A stretch of 64,000 bases of DNA from Zerene cesonia (lineage: Eukaryota; Arthropoda; Insecta; Lepidoptera; Pieridae). The notes under the pieces were generated by a model. It was not told where the DNA came from. It saw only the letters and a program-made list of their open reading frames with translations, and made no database searches. Of this stretch, positions 1 to 10,668 are shown piece by piece. The stretch lies in the NCBI RefSeq assembly GCF_012273895.1, contig NC_052122.1, positions 7,068,001-7,132,000 on the forward strand, in the 5' to 3' direction. The translations under genes and the position numbers were made by a program. Each line of letters begins with the position of its first letter. Position 1 is the first letter of the stretch.

Positions 1-576
1 AAATTGTTAAAAAACCACACAACCCCAATCCCTTATCTTGCAAAAAGAAGAAAAAGCCAGATGCCAATAAAAGAAAAAAAGACAATGGTATAAAGGAAGG
101 AAAAGTAAGAAAGAGAAAGAAAACTAAACAAAATAAAATTCAAATAGGCTTCCAAAGCAAATAAATAAATTATATATAAGAGGTACTGTAATTTAATTAT
201 TACACTTTAAAACAGGCCCTTACACATATATTTCTGACTTTATATTTCTAAATATAGAAAGTAAAAAACATAGTATAAAAATTGGTTATACTACTTATAA
301 TATTTATTCAGTTAGTTATAAGCACCAAACTAATTCAAGTGTAAAGTATGGGTCCTTTGACTATTCTTGTAAAATAAATAATGTTGCATGTATTTTATGA
401 CTTAGTCTTCTTCAAAAATAATGAAACTTTCAGTGAACAAATGTTTATTTGTAACTTAATCTTAACTTACAAAGGGAAAATTAAGATACACAGTACTAAA
501 AGATAAAAAAAAAATGAAATTCCGATATATTATGTGCAACAAAAAAGGTATGCTAGCCCATTCTTGACAATCAACA

Positions 577-582
577 TTTATT
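577..582 (-). terminator. Poly(A) signal AATAAA overlapping the stop codon
   Basis: On the minus strand AATAAA spans the TAA stop of the FAM194-type gene. A second minus-strand AATAAA (plus-strand TTTATT) lies at 444-449, about 130 bases downstream, and is the more likely functional signal because it leaves room for a 3' UTR. Confidence 0.35.
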
Positions 583-3500
583 TACGAGATTTGTAAAAAT
601 TTTTTGCATTTTCTAATATTTTCTGTATATCAGTTACACTCTTAGACATTGAAATATCTGAATCATATGGTGTTGAGACCTCTGAAATTTCAACTATCTC
701 GGTATCAATTATTTCATCACTCTTCAAATGCATTCCAATATTTAACTTTAAACTTATGTGACCAGTTCTATATAATATGTAAATATTTGCTTGATCAATG
801 ACTCTTAGAGAAAAGAAGTCATTTATTTTAACTACTTTCATTCTTATTTGGAACGGCTTAAATTGTTGCAACATTTTAGCAGCCTTTGCTTTAACAAAAT
901 TTTCAAACTCAATGACCAGCATTTCCTCATTCATGGGTTTTATATTCTCTTCACTGTCCGACAAATGTACAGACAGCAAATTTCGTTTATCTTGATTGAA
1001 TTTTACCTTGTTGTCAATGTAGGCGTTTTCTAAAACTGGTGGATCATTTAATGTATGCCATTTCCAACGGCTTGGTGGCGCAATTTTCTCATCAATAATT
1101 ATACCTTCAGATTGGTTATACTTCAACCTAAAATAAATTATCAAATAATTTCATGTCAGTGCAATGAAAAACATTAAATGATTTTTATTTACCTTACTTT
1201 GCCAGTGTGATCAAACACAATCCCATGTCCCAAGTGGTCAAAACAGGCTAAAACTGTAACTGGCCTTTTTGTATTAAATTTGAATTCATCGTTACAGCCA
1301 TAAATAATGTATCTTTGCTTGACATTTATTTCTGTTCGGAAAATGTATTTAATTCACTCTACTAGATTATTATTTAGCCTTGTGTATCAATTCTATACTA
1401 ATTTATCTATAATAGTGAAAATATTGAGTACAAGAATGGATTATACATACCTTCACTATTAAAATAATCTAAGGCAATCAGCCCATTTCTGTAAAACCAT
1501 TTCCCACAACCATTTTCATAAATCTCTGCTAATACTTCACCAGAATCATAAAATAAAACTCTTTCTTTACAATGATTCTTAAACCAATCAAATTGTGGAT
1601 ATGCAGGTATCATTTTGTAAATATTCATCTAATGAAATGGAATTTATGGTTATTTATACTGTTTGCCCAAAAGGAAAAATTAAATCCACCAAGCTCACCT
1701 TTCGCATTATTTTTATTATCGGCAATTTAGTCCAGCCTTTATCTATAAATTCTCTATTTGAAAGCACGTATCTTATTATGCCTTTAGTATCCTATAAAAT
1801 AAAAAACTTTGTAGGTACTTAAGAGTACCCAAGAATACCCAAATAAAAAGATTGAGGGATCCATTCGCTATCACAACACATTATCTTAAGTTTTGACCTA
1901 AGTTCACATACCTTAGAGGGCATTTCCTTCTCTTCTAATAATGTAGCATCTATTTGTTGAGGAGGCTCCTCATATGGAATTGCATAATTATATTGTTTTC
2001 TAAACAGTAAGGGTTCAATTGAAGGTTTAGTCATTTTATAGTTTGGATCTAAATGTACTATTTTTGTACCACGAATCATTTCATTCCGTTCAGAATGTTC
2101 CGGAGCGCACTCTAAAATACTTTCTGAATCTTCGTGAACTACTTGCTTTTTTTTCTGAGGAAGAGCCGGAAGACTATCAATCTGAGGAAGTTTTATTTCA
2201 TCCGCCTTTGCATGTTTCTTTTTAGTCTTCCTTTCTTTGATCAATCGCAATATAGTACGATCGTCAGAAATCGTTTTAGCCGATGTTTTCGTGACCTTTT
2301 TAATAGTTTTTGTTATACATACTTGTGGAGTTGATGATTTCTTCTGCGTACACGGCGGACACGGGATATCTTTGACAAGGGGCATCTCTAAAGAAACTTT
2401 CGGTTGAAAATCCTTTTTGTGCTCCACAAAATATCTACACATACAAGGGGTTTCCTCCTCTGCAGATGTGACTTCTTTGCAAATAGTCAGGTCATCCATC
2501 ATTTCTAGCAATGTGTGCTTATTTTCTACTTCAAGTGCATTCGTCGATGACTTTTCCAATTCAGCATCAAGCGAAACATTATCTATACGAGGAGATGTTG
2601 TAGGCGACGGTGATTTTATTAAGCTAACAAGTTGCTGAAGCTCAATTTCTGAGCATTGATCAAAACTTAGTCTGTTTCCGCATATGTTCTGAGTCTGTAC
2701 CAAGGATTGCAACAAATGCTTTACAGAACACCACCACGTCCTGTACGCATCTAGGCGGCTTTCATTTTGTTTTACTCTACACAGTATAAACTTCTCCAAT
2801 AAATATAAGCATCTCTTACATTTGTTTTTAAAATTAGATTTTTTACAATGTTCACATACAGCTAATACTTCATTTTTCCTTATAACATTTACATTATCCA
2901 ATAAATTGCGGATACATTGTATTGTTTTTTGACATTGGTAGCATTTTGTTTTGTATTGACCTGAATAAAAAACGTGATAATAGTAGGTAGGTATGCGTTA
3001 TACTTTCCTATAGTTTTCTTCGTTTAGTAAAAAGTTTTTTTGTTTTATTTTTTTTTTGTGGCGATTAATTATCGATGCTAGCCTGAAGGGCTACTGCATC
3101 TTAGCACGGACGCTTGGTTGAACTGAGGGTTCACCCTGGTAGCGACATGCTCAAGGGCGTCCCCCCTTATCGGGGACCGCGAACCTCGGCTTGGGATGTC
3201 GCAGGAAAGGAGGGGACCGGAGAGGCCGTACTCGGTCGGGCGCTCACCCGGGTGGGAAAAAAAAACCTCCAGGATGTATTTATACTGGTTGGTAGTGTGT
3301 AGTACCTATAGTTATACATCAGAATTATTTGAAACACTTCCATATCGATGCGCAAATTAATTAAAAATATCTTACATAGCTCTACTACGTAGTCGAATTT
3401 TTTTATCTCTTTGTTACTAATATTGTGGATAACCACGCTTCGTATATTTTTGCCGCCGGCATTACTTATCTGAAATGTAGAATTATATATAATATGCTAT

Positions 3501-3772
3501 AAAGTTAATAAAAATTGTTCATGTTCATATAGGAATAACTTCCAATTTAATTCCTTATGGTATATCCATTCTAAAGGAGTGTTGTATTATATTATCTGTG
3601 CTACTGGTAATAACTACACTTGAAACTAAAATGTTCATGTACAATTAACAATACACATACCGGATCTACGTTGTTATAAACATAAATTAAAAGTCCTGAA
3701 ATTTTTAAATTAACGACTTGCTTGAATTCACTCTGACAGGAGGGTTTGCAATGCGAGCAACATCGCGTAACT
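578..3772 (-). CDS. FAM194/ERICH6-type protein, multi-exon
   Basis: Seven coding exons join in frame on the minus strand: 3772-3661, 3469-3376, 2960-1912, 1791-1699, 1628-1451, 1331-1193 and 1127-578. Every junction has GT..AG and matching phase, for example CTCTAAG|GTATGTG at 1911 and TTTCAG|ATAAGT at 3469. The product is about 737 residues, or about 757 with a tentative exon upstream. The N-terminal part is cysteine-rich, with CCSHC, CYQC, CEHC and CKRC clusters that suggest metal binding. A charged, low-complexity linker follows. From about residue 419 the segments IRYVLSNREFIDKGW, FDWFKNHC, VLACFDHLGHGIVFDHTGKV and PPSRWKWHTLNDPP match what I recall of the FAM194 domain of ERICH6-type proteins. 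The biochemical role of that family is poorly known, so none is assigned. The GC-rich repeat at about 3.1-3.3 kb lies in the intron 2961-3375. The exon chain is well supported; the family call is from memory. Confidence 0.78.
3035..3300 (-). repeat. GC-rich retroposon-like fragment in an intron
   Basis: The segment is much richer in G and C than its surroundings. It begins on the plus strand with a T-rich tract (about 3037-3058), so the likely element runs on the minus strand and ends in a poly(A) tail. It contains a short inverted pair, GTCCCC (3159-3164) and GGGGAC (3172-3177), such as occurs in the 3' ends of non-LTR elements. It sits inside the intron 2961-3375 of the FAM194-type gene. 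I could not find clear target-site duplications. The plus-strand open frame across it (3114-3302) is not considered a gene. Confidence 0.5.
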
Positions 3773-3825
3773 CTGAAAATAAAACGTAATCCCTCTGTAA
3801 AAAATATTAATTGAATATTTGATAC

Positions 3826-3886
3826 ATATCTTCTGATGATGTTTGAAAAAAAGACAGGCCACTAAAATCCCGACGTCATCCATCAT
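3826..3886 (-). other. Tentative first coding exon of the FAM194-type gene
   Basis: A minus-strand ATG at 3886 opens a 20-codon frame (MMDDVGILVACLFFKHHQKI) that ends at a possible donor, ATAT|GTATCAAAT, with one base left over. It joins the next exon in frame only if the acceptor is the AGAG form ending at 3771 rather than the more usual CAG at 3773, leaving an intron of roughly 55 bp. Another acceptor-like TTTTTTACAG lies inside that intron but would create a stop codon. The start of the gene is therefore unresolved; another exon further upstream is possible. Confidence 0.35.
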
Positions 3887-4484
3887 ATCTTTGAGTACCC
3901 AAGTGGTAAATTCTATGTTATATGTAGGTACATAGCAAAATGTTAATGTATGTTTCCTGCTAGCTGTTCGCCCCTGCTTCGCCCACGGTACGTATAAAGC
4001 CTATGTCAGTCAGTGCAGTAGTGCAGTTGCAAATTTCTAATGGTAAAATAATTTTTGAAATCCTGCCGTGGTCCTGTGGTTTTTGCGTGAAAACGTAACA
4101 AACATACTATAATTCAAGTTTCCTCTTTATAATATCAGTGTAGACAAAGGTCAATGACTTTTTTCGAAAACGTGAAATATAAACTATGTATTATCAAATA
4201 TATACTTCAGACAAAAATTTCAGATATTAAAATTATCTACTAAAACGCAAATGATTTGTTTTTTCAAAGAATCACCATTGTAGGCATGTCCAAAGAACTT
4301 CCTACTGCATCATATATTTCAAAATATGTACTTCCTTGAATAATATTACCCATTGCTACATAAGTACCTAATTGAAATCAGCCTGCCGCCTATATAAGTG
4401 TATAATCTATGCGCCGCCTGTTCACAACATTGTATCGGAGATCAGATCTTCGATAACTATAGCAAATGCATCAATCCTCAACCT

Positions 4485-4660
4485 GAATTTCAAAATAAAT
4501 AGCATCTTCCATTGAAGCCTCTTGAAACATATTGTTGCATCGTAAATTAGTTTTGTGTAGAATATATGCTACATGTGCTGTACATGTAGCATATGTTCTA
4601 CATAAAACTAATTTTATTGCTTCGATTACGAACTACATTTTATTTTGAAATGTGATGAAA
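4485..4660. repeat. Foldback (inverted repeat), about 175 bp
   Basis: The core is two 33-base arms, 4544-4576 and 4582-4614, complementary at all but two positions and separated by the 5-base loop GCTGT. Weaker pairing seems to continue outward: ATTTCAAAATAAA at about 4487-4499 faces its complement at about 4638-4650. The arrangement fits a small foldback or MITE-type element. A microRNA precursor is less likely because the loop is very short and the pairing nearly complete. Confidence 0.65.
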
Positions 4661-5927
4661 GTTGAAATTCAAAAAACCGATGGTATTAATATATTTTAGT
4701 TACTTGTTTAATTTAGATAATGTCTGTTATATTTGGATTTTGTAAATACTGATAAACTCGCGTAAAAGGCCTACGGACACAAGCCAGACACGCAGAGAAA
4801 CTTTAAAGTTTTTATATAGAAGGCCTCGGGGCTACAAACTAGAGCCCTTGTGCGGTCGCATCTGCCTTGTGCAGCTAAAGTTGTGGGCCGGCTTCAAGTA
4901 CTCGATGAACATCACGATCCGACTCCGAGGATTCCGATTTTGGACGAAATACTAAACGGACTGCTTTTTGTTCCATTTAGATAGCTATATATGTATTAAA
5001 AAAATAAAGCGTGCAACTCTGGAGGGTCGCTGTTTGTGCTGTTCTAATTCTAATTCGATCACACGATGTGCCCGGCGTTATGTGCGAACGCAAAACGCAT
5101 GTCATTAGGGAGGCTGAACCCCCTGTGACATGTAATTTTTTTTTAATGCGTTTGCTGGATTAACGTTTAAAATTTTCCAGGAAAAGTTGTAGGTACGTTT
5201 GGCACAAATACACAAAGAAAACAAACGTACTTACCTTAAACTCATTTTATTGTTAATTTACATCTAGCTATTTCAATTAAATAAACTTTAACCTTTTCTC
5301 ATAATTTTTTTACGTATATATAACGAAGGACACCTACAACTATTCAGAATTTACACAGATCACAGAAATTGTTAAATTGACAGTTTTTATTTACTTTTAA
5401 AAAATAACTCTACCCATGAGGATGCATGCACAATCAATTTACTTGCTACCTGTTACTTCTGCTACAAACGTCTTTCTGCTAGGAAACAATTACCTTTAGG
5501 GGCATAAAATTTGCAATTTACTACCTACTTACCTTTCGTTAGAATTATCGAAGATCGTCGATCGATCGAGAAGTTTTCATTATAAACCGGTCAGTCGCTT
5601 CGGAGCAGAGCACACATACGAAATTTTCCTTTTGTATTATTCACTATGTGGCTCTTAACATTGACTATCTATATATTCAATTAATATGCTATTGATCAAT
5701 AGCCAATAATATTTAATCATGGGCTAATCGGAATTACGATGTATTTAGGTCTTAGTTTTCTAAAGCTTTAGAAATCACACAGATTAATTATTAAACATTA
5801 AACTAATAAGATATAATTTTTAAAAGCCCATTAAAGTATCTATAAGTGTGGTACTACAATAGAATTTACCTATTCCATCCATGGTGGTATCAGTAGTACC
5901 TACAAACAATTAGTGCAATGTGAATGA

Positions 5928-5972
5928 TTTTATGAATACAATATTATGTAATTTAATATTGTATTCATAAAA
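5928..5972. repeat. Perfect AT-rich hairpin
   Basis: Two 19-base arms (5928-5946 and 5954-5972, TTTTATGAATACAATATTA and its reverse complement) flank the 7-base loop TGTAATT. There is no mismatch. It lies in the intergenic region about 700 bases upstream of the LETMD1-like start codon and has no coding context. Confidence 0.8.
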
Positions 5973-6676
5973 AAATAATAATTTTTAACTATACTCGTTC
6001 ATATATATAATCCCACATTGAAAACTATTGCTTTATTCCATAACTCAGTTTATACAATATCTAAATCACAGCAACGAATACTTAAAATAGCTATAAAGCG
6101 TTAACAGGTACTTTTGTATCTGCTAAAAGCTATAGGATAAATGCTATTACTTATTATTTTTGACGTGAATTGACCAAGATCTTTTTTTCCTAAAAGAAAT
6201 TAAAAAAATAAAATGAAAACGTTTGACCACTCGTCTAGTGATCGTTTGGAACCCTATCCCGTCCCGTCATCGCCATAACCGTGGCAACGCTTGACCGGTC
6301 CGTCATCTATGATCCCGGTTCAGCAACCGAATTTCTTATTTTCGATTCCAAAAAAAGTTTTACCCAATAACACACTGCAGCAGTTTGCAAATGCTTTTTG
6401 ATGCCAAATACAAATTAACACAAACTTCCAACCGCCAATTTACAAGTACCTCAAATTTCACGTATACAGAAACCATTTAAACAAAAAGCCAACAAATGTT
6501 ATATCCGTGCAAAAATATTTGTGCAAAAAGTTAGTGCTGTGTAGACCCGTCAAAGTCTTATGACAAGCCTAAGATCAATGTCAAAACAAAAGAGTGACAT
6601 TTAAATTGTCGTATGATTTATAATATTAGTAGGTACATAATGAGAAAATTTCTTTCAAAAAATACAAAAATATAAG

Positions 6677-8184
6677 ATGTCTATCTATAGAATTGTTACA
6701 GTGTCTAGAATAATATTGCAATGCAATCGCTCTAGTTCTGTATTAGCTTTAAAGTATCAGGATATCAATAAAAGCAGGTAAGCTTTTTTTAGCCAAACTA
6801 TTTATAATTTATATCATAGTAGTGAGTAAACATGTTTACAACCCTCAAATTGTTTTTGTAATAGAGATAATTATCAAACGAGTGTATGCTAAATATGCAA
6901 TATTTTCCACGACGTTACATTATATTTTGATTGTTGTCTGTATTGAAAAGTACTTAATGATTATTTACTAATATTTCATTTCAATATCTGACGTATAATT
7001 ATTATCTAAATTAATATCTACTTGTAATAATTTCAGCTTCACGGCCGAAAGATTAAAACACACAAAAGCCATAAAAAGTGAGAGTGCAAAATTTAGAACC
7101 TACATTGTTCAACGATATATTGACTATGTCAAAAACTATACGAAGGTACTCGAAACCAGATTTCCTTCAGCTATGAGAATGTACAGAGTATTTAGTATTG
7201 GCATAAAGGACTTCCTCAGAGATCTTAAAGCATATATATCTTTAAGGATCAAATTTGCAAGGGATCAAGGATTTTCAAATATGAGTCGTCAAGACATTGA
7301 ACTTTATGAGAAGATGCCTTCTGATATGTGGAAAATAACACCTGTTTTAGTTTTATCTGCAATTCCTTTTGGAAACTATATAATCTTCCCATTAGCGTGA
7401 GTAACCAATGTAATAGAAAATTATTTTTTGTTTATTATATAAACACATATCTTACTATTGTGTCATATTTCAGATTTTTGAGGCCTAGAAAACTTTTAAG
7501 CTCCCATTTTTGGTCAATACAACAACGAGTAGAATTCTCTGTCCAAGATTTGCGGGAACGCTTGAAATATAACCGTTCAGTATTCAGAGCTCTACAAGAT
7601 AAATTGGATTTGATTCCAGACGGTAAAATAAAAGAGAAATGGGAGAGAATTATTGCTTTACTAGGATCTGGAGTGCATCCTACAGCAAATGATATTATAG
7701 AATGTAAAGAACTATTTATGAAGGAGCCATATCATTTAGCACAATTGTCTTATGCACATGTGGTAATTATTCATTAATTTTTTTATTGATATGGAAAAAT
7801 ATGACCATCAATTGAAAGGAAAAAAAAAACACATCCTCATCCAAATTTTTTACATTACAGGGGCATCTTTTAAAAATGCATGGTTTAAGAAAAAGTGTAT
7901 TTAGAAGGCGAAAACTAAAATACAGAGCATTCATTTTATTGGAAATGGATAAGGCAATTATAAGAGAAGGCGGTGTCGACACATTGGGATCAGACACTTT
8001 AAGAAATGCATGTCACATTCGTGGTTTAAATGGTAGCCATTTAACAAATCAAAATATGCGGGACTGGCTTCAGCAATGGTTACAAGTATCACAAAATATT
8101 GACTCAAATTCATACTCTTTACTTTTACATTGTCCAATACTGTTTGCTTATAATCATCCACAAAATTGGGTTTTGATTTATTAA
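6677..8184 (+). CDS. LETMD1: LETM1 domain-containing protein 1 (LETMD1-like)
   Basis: Four exons, 6677-6777, 7037-7396, 7474-7762 and 7861-8184, join in frame through clean GT..AG introns of 259, 77 and 98 bases to give about 357 residues, close to the usual size of LETMD1. The start is the ATG of MSIYRIVTVSRIILQ, whose basic, hydrophobic N-terminus fits a mitochondrial targeting signal. The LETM1-type domain covers roughly residues 80-340. Its hallmark, YEKMPSDMWK followed by a membrane segment at about 132-154 (ITPVLVLSAIPFGNYIIFPL), is clear, as is the following FLRPRKLLSSHFWS. Family members are inner mitochondrial membrane proteins linked to mitochondrial homeostasis; unlike LETM1 itself this one has no EF-hand. 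The C-terminal segment RNACHIRGLNGSHLTNQNMR is also typical of the LETM1 fold. Confidence 0.9.
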
Positions 8185-8396
8185 AATTTTACATAAAAAA
8201 ATTAAGATATCCTAAATTGATGTTATGTGTAATCACTACACTGTTATATGTGCACATTTACGATTTGTACTTTTACAGGTTAAAAGAAAATATTTTTATA
8301 TGTTCTTAATGCTTATATTTGTATATATAACTATTGTTTGATAAAAAAAAAATATACTTATATGTATCTTTGTCAACAAAGCTATTATATAAAAGT

Positions 8397-8402
8397 ATTA
8401 AA
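8397..8402 (+). terminator. Candidate poly(A) signal ATTAAA
   Basis: The common variant ATTAAA lies 213 bases after the stop codon of the LETMD1-like gene. I found no canonical AATAAA between the stop and this site. Confidence 0.3.
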
Positions 8403-9676
8403 GCTATTATAAAAAGATACATGCATAAATGTCAGTATTCACAATTATGTTTCCATCCTCTTTACTCTCTCATTTAGCTCAATTACTTATTTTGGTATTG
8501 TAGGATATATATAATAATATAATTATAATTGCTTAATATTTATTCCTAAAGATAGCTTTATTTTTGCTTTTGTTTAAGTTAAAAGTTTCTACTTTTTGGA
8601 AAATATTGTTGGAATGTTATATTTGAAAGCTTATGTCTATTAAATTACTTTTGTTACATAAACGCGTTTTTAATAACGGTTTTTGATTGCTTGATTATTT
8701 CGAATATTTAATCTTACCACAACTTGGTTGTGCTGCGCACAGGCTGTTTGTACTATATCGTTTTTTAAAAATTAGAATATAAGGAATATATTTTTACATG
8801 TAAATTGAAAGAACATAACGTTTAAGTGAAGAAATGAGAACAATCTTCTGTTTGGTATGCTTTTAAATTAAAAGAAATGAATACAATTTATTACCAAGGT
8901 TTCTAAGTATCACATACATTTTTGTATGGTAATTATAATTAAAATTATAATACACAGAAATAATAGATTTAATTAAATATTAGTGTGTTTGAGCGATGTT
9001 ATCACCTTAAGTTTATGTTTTTTGATCTGCTCTGCGAATAATTAAAAAATATAGATAATAAAAGTAACAAATATACGGACAACAGATGCATTGCAATTTT
9101 TTGCAATTGTTTGCTATATCTTTAGTACACAAAGGCGAATGTGCTAATAATTTTTAATTTTCTTTTAGAAGAACGAACAACGATTATATGTCACAGTTAA
9201 GTGAAGCACTAAACTTTTGCTTGAGACATAAGATAGTAAAATATTTTATGTATCATCCTTCAGTCAAATATGACCGTTATTCCTACACAATAATTTAGTA
9301 ACGTTGTACCTTTACTGCAATATAACATGTCCATTTGCGGATGGCAAACAAGCTAAATATGCTATAAATACCAAGCCATTTCTTTACATTAAATATTTCT
9401 TAACAAGAGTATGTGCTGTGCAGTATGTGTACTTATAGACACCAAAAGAATGGTTAGTAAGCTTTTTTTCCTATTTGCATGTGCGTCAATCACATAAAAT
9501 ATACAAAATTGTTTTCTTATATACCAATATTAATTAGTCTATAATTGTTCTAAGGCTTAACTTATAACATAAATCGCTTTTTATTTGAAAAAAAGGTCAT
9601 GGGTTGCTATCCTATATAATGTGTAACCATAGAATGATAAAAAATCAAATATATTATATCAAATATATCCCATTTG

Positions 9677-9698
9677 ATATATATATATATATATATAT
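9677..9698. repeat. (AT)11 microsatellite
   Basis: Eleven uninterrupted AT dinucleotides in noncoding DNA. Confidence 0.95.
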
Positions 9699-9724
9699 GT
9701 GATTTTTTTCATAAGAGTTTTCTA

Positions 9725-9990
9725 AAATATCGTACTGAATGAAATCGAACCCCTCTGGAACCCCACGAAATAAAAAAATTTGGCAGTCTGCTCGAACGAG
9801 ACCGTGGGCGGAAAGTTTAATAAAAGCTAAATCGTTTATCGATGTCAATGTCTATACGGAATTTAATGATCATTGTACCTTGGGATTATTTAAATGAGGA
9901 CAATTACAATAAATAATTTAAAAGTACAATAGATCCATTGCCCGAACGGAGCCGGGGCGTGGAGCTTTTATAGATTGAATAAACCTCTCA
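9725..9990. repeat. Repeat-like patch with CCGTGGGCGGAAAG motif
   Basis: The patch has more G and C than its flanks and contains CCGTGGGCGGAAAG at 9802-9815. It is nearly identical to CCGCGGGCGGAAAG at 26690-26703, and is followed by a similar CGGAGCCGGGGCG at about 9946-9958. The shared motif suggests remnants of one dispersed family. The boundaries are approximate. Confidence 0.35.
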
Positions 9991-10668
9991 GAATCCCTAC
10001 AAGATTTATTTTAAAAACAACGCCATCTATGTAAATACTCTCGAACTTTTATAATGTAAATTGTAAAGTATCCGCATATCTTGTTATAAGTAGTATCGGT
10101 ATGCAAGTTTCATTTAGTATTTAGTAAGCATGAACTGCCTATAGAGGGCTATAGTAGTATATATTTGATTGTGGGGTGTTATTCTTGATGTGATTCTAGT
10201 ATGTTAACCCCAGCCATAAGTAGTTATAAGAAATAAAGAGAAAGGTGAGAGTTGAAATATTTTCAAATTGGGATGATATTCAAAATACCATTTTATTTTA
10301 CCAATACCATCATATTGTACCACTTTATACCATTCATAACACACATTTCAATTTAAAATTTCATCAAAACACAACCCAACTATATTATGATATATATGGT
10401 AAGTACATGAATTCTAGAATTTCTACTTCTTACAGCTAATTGATTAAAAAAAAATAAAGCAAATTTCATTTTCTTCTTCTCTTTGTTAATGGTTTCACCC
10501 AACAGAGAGACGCCATCATGCGCCAATGTCCAGTGTAACTGGGAGAGTAAGGATTTAAATTATAGATAATTCCACACATATTGTTCTATCGTGTTCAATG
10601 TGATGAATGTCAATACTCAATACTATTGTCACATTGACATTTTTCAATAGGCTTACAATTTTAAAAGA

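Larger units (their letters stand above)
3887..6676. other. Intergenic region between divergent genes
   Basis: This stretch separates the 5' ends of the minus-strand FAM194-type gene and the plus-strand LETMD1-like gene, so it should hold both promoters. It is mostly AT-rich without a credible coding exon. It contains a foldback structure near 4.5 kb, a hairpin near 5.95 kb, and two segments of higher GC content (about 4740-5130 and 6230-6340) that I cannot assign to any family. No clear TATA box was recognised. Confidence 0.6.
8403..10668. other. AT-rich intergenic region
   Basis: No coding exon is supported here. The stretch contains the (AT)11 microsatellite at 9677-9698 and a repeat-like patch at about 9725-9990. 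The last few hundred bases should hold the promoter and 5' UTR of the thrombospondin-repeat gene; an acceptor-like TTTTTCAATAG ends at 10650, so an upstream noncoding exon is possible. Confidence 0.6.

Noticed and set aside
3114..3302. Plus-strand 62-codon GC-rich frame
   Set aside because: Lies inside a repeat fragment within an intron of a minus-strand gene.
4544..4614. MicroRNA precursor
   Set aside because: Loop of only 5 bases and almost full pairing are atypical; similarity continues outward like a foldback element.
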